This document shows, piece by piece, positions 6,932-10,534 of a stretch of DNA of 10,534 bases (its first letter is position 1; each line of letters begins with the position of its first letter). This DNA comes from Pseudolabrys sp. Its GTDB lineage: Bacteria > Pseudomonadota > Alphaproteobacteria > Rhizobiales > Xanthobacteraceae. The stretch is taken from contig JAHCKF010000090.1 in the NCBI GenBank assembly GCA_026125925.1, forward strand, positions 1 to 10,534, written 5' to 3'. The notes below the pieces were generated by a model. That model worked only from the letters and a program-made list of their open reading frames with translations, was not told the origin of the DNA and searched no databases. A program made the translations under genes and the position numbers.

Positions 6932-8263
6932 CTATTGCAGGGCTTCGCCGTGCTGGCTGACATCGAGACCCATGATCTCGTCCTCGTGACGTACCCGCAG
7001 CGGCACGATGAGGCCGATGACCTTGAGGATGATGAATGTCAGCCCGCCCGACCACACCAGGGTGACGGCAACCCCATAGAACTGCATCAGCAATTGCCGG
7101 GCGTTGCCCTCGATCAGGCCGCGGATGCCGTCGGGCAGATCGGGTCCGGCCGACAGTGCGCCGACCGCCAGGACGCCGGCCATTAATGTCCCGATCAGGC
7201 CGCCGACGCCGTGGACGCCGAAGACGTCGAGCGAGTCGTCATAGCCGAGGCGCAGCTTCAGCGACGTACAGGCCCAGAAGCAGACCGCTCCGGCGATGAT
7301 GCCGATCAGGATTCCCTGCATCGGCATCACGAAGCCTGATGCCGGGGTGATGGTGCCGAGGCCGGCGATCGCGCCGGAGATCATGCCTAGTACCGACGGC
7401 TTCCCCCGCGTCCACCATTCGATGGCCATCCAGGTGAAGGCACCGGCACTGGCGGCGAGATGTGTCGACGTGATTGCCATCACCGCGCGACCGTTGGCGC
7501 CGAGCGCCGAACCGCCGTTGAAGCCCATCCAGCCGACCCACAACAGGCCGGTGCCGATCACCGCCAACGATAAGTCGTAGGGCGCCAGGTTTTCCTCACC
7601 GTAGCCGCGGCGCTTGCCGATCATGAGAGCGGCAACTAGGCCCGATGTCCCAGCACTGAGATGCACGACAAGGCCGCCGGCGAAATCGATGACGCCGGCC
7701 TGTCCCAGGAAGCCGCCGCCCCAGATCCAGTGCGCCAGCGGGACGTAGACCAGGAACAGCCAGAACACACCGAACAGAACATAGGCCGAGAACCGCATGC
7801 GGTCGGCGACCGAGCCGGCGACCAGCGCCACCGTGATCACGGCGAAGGTCATCTGATAGAGCATGAACAGGCTCTCCGGGATCGTCGGCGCGAAGGCGGA
7901 GACGCCCGACAAGGTCAGCCCGTTAAGGAAAAGCCGATCCAGCCCGCCGATGAAGGCGCCATCGCCGCGGAAGGTCAGGCTGTAGGCGGCGACGGCCCAC
8001 AGGATCGACACCAGAAACACCGCCGCCATGCTTTGCGCCATGGTGGCGAGCACGTTCTTCTTGCGCACCATGCCGGCGTAGAACAGCGCCAGCCCGGGAA
8101 TCGTCATCATCAGGACGAGGCCGGTGGCGGCGATCATCCAGGCCGTGTCGGCCTTGTCGATCGTCGATGCGGCGGCGGATTGGGCGAAGGCGGGATGAGC
8201 GGCAAATGCAACGAAAAGGCACGCAGCCGTCATCACGGCTGCGCGCAGGCGCAGTGTAGGCAT
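6932..8263 (-). CDS. amtB: Ammonium transporter AmtB, copy 2
   Basis: A 443-residue paralogue of the downstream amtB. It has its own signal peptide (residues 1-27, ending AFA before Q) and a shorter periplasmic lead-in than copy 1. Family residues are kept: ALFYAGMVRKKN (59-70), gate Phe F140 (MTFAVIT), W181 (HWIWGGGFLG), D193 (IDFAGG), and pore histidines H201 (VVHLSAG) and H351 (FGVHGVGG). The tail MGLDVSQHGE keeps the PII-contact motif. The two copies differ widely in periplasmic loops (for example about 97-130) and near the C-terminus (about 366-392), so this is an old duplication. The start at 8263 has a GGGGGA Shine-Dalgarno about seven bases upstream. It follows glnK2 by 62 bases. Nothing suggests that it is non-functional. 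Confidence 0.96.
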   Translation of the reverse strand: MPTLRLRAAVMTAACLFVAFAAHPAFAQSAAASTIDKADTAWMIAATGLVLMMTIPGLALFYAGMVRKKNVLATMAQSMAAVFLVSILWAVAAYSLTFRGDGAFIGGLDRLFLNGLTLSGVSAFAPTIPESLFMLYQMTFAVITVALVAGSVADRMRFSAYVLFGVFWLFLVYVPLAHWIWGGGFLGQAGVIDFAGGLVVHLSAGTSGLVAALMIGKRRGYGEENLAPYDLSLAVIGTGLLWVGWMGFNGGSALGANGRAVMAITSTHLAASAGAFTWMAIEWWTRGKPSVLGMISGAIAGLGTITPASGFVMPMQGILIGIIAGAVCFWACTSLKLRLGYDDSLDVFGVHGVGGLIGTLMAGVLAVGALSAGPDLPDGIRGLIEGNARQLLMQFYGVAVTLVWSGGLTFIILKVIGLIVPLRVRHEDEIMGLDVSQHGEALQ

Positions 8264-8325
8264 GTCATGTCCCCCGGCAGGATTGACGTTATGTTTTAGT
8301 CGTCAGTCGGCGTCAGAATGGCCTT

Positions 8326-8709
<384 letters not shown>

Positions 8710-8753
8710 TTATCAAATACTACCATTCCGGCGGCGGGCCGATAGTCCCGCGC

Positions 8754-9623
8754 TCAAGGCTGCCGGCGCAGGCGAACCAGACCTTCCTGCGCCACCGACG
8801 CCACCAGCGTGCCGTCCTGCTTGAAGATCAGGCCGCGCGAGAAGCCGCGCGCGCCGTGCAGGCTCGGCGAGTCCTGGGCATAGAGCAACCATTCGTCGGA
8901 ACGGAACGGTCGATGCAGCCACAACGCATGGTCGAGACTCGCGGCCATGAATTCCTTTTCGAACAGAGTGCGGCCGTGCCGTACCAGCGCCGAGTCGAGC
9001 AGGCCCATGTCGGAGGAATAAGCGAGCACGCATTGATGGATGGCGAGATCGTCCGGCAGTTTCTCGGTCGTCTTGAACCAGACATTGAACCGGCCGTCGG
9101 GAAACTTCTTGCCGAGATATCGCTCATACTCCACCGGCCGTAGTTCGATCGGCCGCTCACGCTCATAATAGCGCCTTACCGGGTCCGGCATGGTCGGCAG
9201 GACGCTCTTGCGCACCTCCGCTTCGCTCGGCAGCGAGTCGGGCAGCGGCACGTCCGGCATCTCCGCCTGATGCGACAACTGATCCGGCTCGTCGGCATGG
9301 AAGGACACCAGCATGGAAAAGATCGGGTGGCCGTGCTGGCGCGCGGTGACGTGCCGGGTGGTGAAGCTGCCGCCGTCGCGCATGCGAGTGACGTCGTAGA
9401 TGATCGGCACCTTGGGATCGCCCGGCAGCATGAAATAGGCGTGCATCGAATGCGGTGGCCGCGTCGGCTCGACGGTGCGGACCGCCGCGACCAGCGCCTG
9501 GCCGATGACCTGTCCGCCATAGACGCGCTGCCAGCCGGCCTTGGGCGAGGTGCCGCGAAACAGGTTCACGTCGAGCGTTTCGAGATCGAGGATGGCCAGA
9601 AGGTCTGCGACGGCAGAGGACAT
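8754..9623 (-). CDS. tesB: Acyl-CoA thioesterase II
   Basis: A 289-residue double-hotdog thioesterase that hydrolyses acyl-CoA to free fatty acid and CoA; length is close to E. coli TesB (286). Aligned by motif, the catalytic trio is D205 (LAYSSDMG), S229 (ASLDHALW) and Q279 (VAQEGLV), equivalent to E. coli D204, T228 and Q278, so the Thr is conservatively Ser. Other family stretches are VYGGQVIGQAL (about 34-44), LHRPFRSDEWLLY and ARGFSRGLIFKQDG. The ATG at 9623 gives family length and begins MSSAVADLLAILDLE. An in-frame ATG at 9725 would add 34 residues of non-conserved sequence and cross the divergent promoter and the neighbouring start. No clear Shine-Dalgarno is seen. It is divergent from the UbiH-like gene and upstream of glnK2 on the same strand. 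Confidence 0.94.
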   Translation of the reverse strand: MSSAVADLLAILDLETLDVNLFRGTSPKAGWQRVYGGQVIGQALVAAVRTVEPTRPPHSMHAYFMLPGDPKVPIIYDVTRMRDGGSFTTRHVTARQHGHPIFSMLVSFHADEPDQLSHQAEMPDVPLPDSLPSEAEVRKSVLPTMPDPVRRYYERERPIELRPVEYERYLGKKFPDGRFNVWFKTTEKLPDDLAIHQCVLAYSSDMGLLDSALVRHGRTLFEKEFMAASLDHALWLHRPFRSDEWLLYAQDSPSLHGARGFSRGLIFKQDGTLVASVAQEGLVRLRRQP

Positions 9624-9723
9624 GGGGTGGGTCCGGGCGGGCTCAAATTGCGGCCCCAACCTGCTATGCTGTATGGAGTTTGACAAGGAAGACCCCGGAA
9701 CTGGGTCGGGAAAGCGTCTGAAC
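9624..9723. promoter_or_regulatory. Divergent promoter spacer between tesB and the UbiH-like gene
   Basis: This 100-base gap must hold signals for both directions. A perfect TTGACA lies on the plus strand at 9680-9685, but 17 bases further is GGGTCG, not a -10 box. On the minus strand TTGTCA (9684-9679) is followed by CATAGC-like sequence at too short a spacing. The middle (9644-9686) is less GC-rich than its surroundings. Exact promoters cannot be fixed by eye. Confidence 0.4.
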
Positions 9724-10534
9724 ATGCCGGATTCTCAACAAAAGCGCGTGGATCTGGTCATCGGCGGCGCCGGCTTTGCCGGGCTGGCCCTGGCCATCGC
9801 CCTGCGGCAGGCCCTGGGTCAGCGCTTCGCCGTCACGGTGGCCGATCCCGCGCTGGCGCAGACGCCGTCGAAGGACCCGCGCTCGACGGCGATCGCCGCC
9901 GCCGCCCGGCGGCTGTTCGAGGCGATCGGCGTCTGGGACGATGTGGCCGATGGCGCGCAGCCGATCCTCGACATGGTCGTTACCGACTCCAAGCTCGACG
10001 ACGCCGTGCGGCCGACCTTCCTCACCTTCGGTGGCGAGGTCGAGGAGGGCGAGCCCTTCGCCCACATGATCGAGAACCGGCATCTCATCGATGCGCTGGT
10101 GGCGCGCGCCAGGGATATCGGCGTCGATCTGCGCGCCACCGTGGTCAAGTCATTCGACACCGCACCGAACGGCGTTACGGCGCTGCTCGCCGACGGCAGC
10201 GAGGTCAAAGCGCGGCTGCTGGTCGGCGCCGACGGCGCGCGCTCGGCGATCCGCGAACATGCCGGCATCGCTTTCCACGGCTGGAGCTACGACCAGTCCG
10301 GCATCGTCACCACCGTGGCGCATGAACGTCCGCACAACGGCTGCGCCGAGGAGCATTTCCTGCCGGCCGGGCCCTTTGCCATCCTGCCCCTGACCGGCAA
10401 TCGCGTCTCGATCGTGTGGACCGAAGCGACGCGTGAAGCCGACCGCATCGTCGCACTGCCCGATGACGAGTTTCATGCCGAACTGGAGAAGCGCTTCGGC
10501 CTGCATCTCGGCGACATCAAGGTCGTCGGACCGC
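9724..10534 (+). CDS. FAD-dependent hydroxylase of the UbiH/UbiF/VisC (Coq6) family (3' end outside window)
   Basis: The first 270 residues of a flavoprotein monooxygenase; about 130-150 residues are expected beyond the edge, as the family is usually near 400. The N-terminal FAD Rossmann motif is VDLVIGGAGFAGLALAIAL (GxGxxG at G15-G20). Next comes DPRSTAIAAAARRLFEAIGVW, the DxR-S-A-L block typical of ubiquinone hydroxylases. The second FAD motif is LLVGADGARSAIR at about residues 166-177. The stretch FLPAGPFAILPLTGNRVSIVW also fits the family. The likely role is a ring hydroxylation in ubiquinone synthesis, probably at the inner-membrane face. UbiH, UbiF, UbiI and alphaproteobacterial UbiL cannot be told apart here. 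ATG at 9724 was chosen because the FAD motif follows at the normal distance; GGGAAAG about ten bases upstream is a weak ribosome site. It is transcribed divergently from tesB. Confidence 0.92.
   Translation, partial: MPDSQQKRVDLVIGGAGFAGLALAIALRQALGQRFAVTVADPALAQTPSKDPRSTAIAAAARRLFEAIGVWDDVADGAQPILDMVVTDSKLDDAVRPTFLTFGGEVEEGEPFAHMIENRHLIDALVARARDIGVDLRATVVKSFDTAPNGVTALLADGSEVKARLLVGADGARSAIREHAGIAFHGWSYDQSGIVTTVAHERPHNGCAEEHFLPAGPFAILPLTGNRVSIVWTEATREADRIVALPDDEFHAELEKRFGLHLGDIKVVGP

Noticed and set aside
7661..8299. A 212-codon plus-strand frame opposite amtB2
   Set aside because: Low-complexity charged composition with no ribosome site; a shadow of amtB2.
8734..8751. Terminator hairpin after tesB
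   Set aside because: It has only five pairs (GCGGG/CCCGC) and no T-run follows on the minus strand, so read-through into glnK2 cannot be excluded.
9680..9708. Sigma-70 promoter with TTGACA for the UbiH-like gene
   Set aside because: The -35 box is perfect, but the sequence at the proper -10 distance is GGGTCG; kept only as part of the general spacer.
9624..9725. Extension of TesB to an ATG at 9725
   Set aside because: The extra 34 residues are not family-like, and the start would overlap the divergent hydroxylase start and consume the whole promoter spacer.

Overview
The window is dense, GC-rich (roughly two-thirds G+C by eye) bacterial chromosome with short spacers. Strong G/C preference at third codon positions gives many long antisense shadow frames. 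The gene content suggests an alphaproteobacterium of the Hyphomicrobiales, in the Bradyrhizobium / Rhodopseudomonas / Xanthobacteraceae neighbourhood. The clues are two tandem glnK-amtB pairs next to tesB, a proteobacterial-type IorA/IorB pair, and a cytoplasmic MCP tail ending in a W-x-x-F tether. The genus assignment is inference. I saw no insertion sequence, phage gene, CRISPR array, tRNA or rRNA.

Layout from left to right. (1) 1-2799, plus strand: the 3' part of iorA and all of iorB, the two subunits of an indolepyruvate (arylpyruvate):ferredoxin oxidoreductase, overlapping by 4 bases. (2) 2983-4737, plus: a complete methyl-accepting chemotaxis protein with a periplasmic Cache domain. (3) 4738-4866: a convergent intergenic region with two hairpins. 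Each hairpin has its U-tract on a different strand, so they look like one terminator per direction. (4) 4867-6586, minus: glnK1-amtB1. (5) 6587-6931: a regulatory gap with a sigma-54 type -24/-12 promoter and an IHF-like site for glnK1, and the terminator of the next operon. (6) 6932-8664, minus: glnK2-amtB2. (7) 8754-9623, minus: tesB, acyl-CoA thioesterase II. (8) 9624-9723: a divergent spacer. (9) 9724 to the right edge, plus: a UbiH-family FAD hydroxylase, cut by the window.

How the genes work together. The central block is a nitrogen-status module. Each PII protein (GlnK) is expected to gate the ammonium channel encoded just downstream: uridylylated at Tyr51 when nitrogen is scarce, and blocking the channel when nitrogen is sufficient. 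The first pair has a recognisable sigma-54 promoter, as expected for NtrC control. The second pair has only a weak candidate inside tesB, so the two pairs may respond differently. IorAB would convert aryl-pyruvates from aromatic amino acid transamination to aryl-acetyl-CoA while reducing ferredoxin. TesB and the UbiH-like hydroxylase are housekeeping-type genes with no obvious link to nitrogen control.

I do not see a wholly new biological system. The points most worth checking are the asymmetric control of the duplicated glnK-amtB pairs, the paired convergent terminators, and the Cys-to-Asp substitution in the IorA ferredoxin domain.
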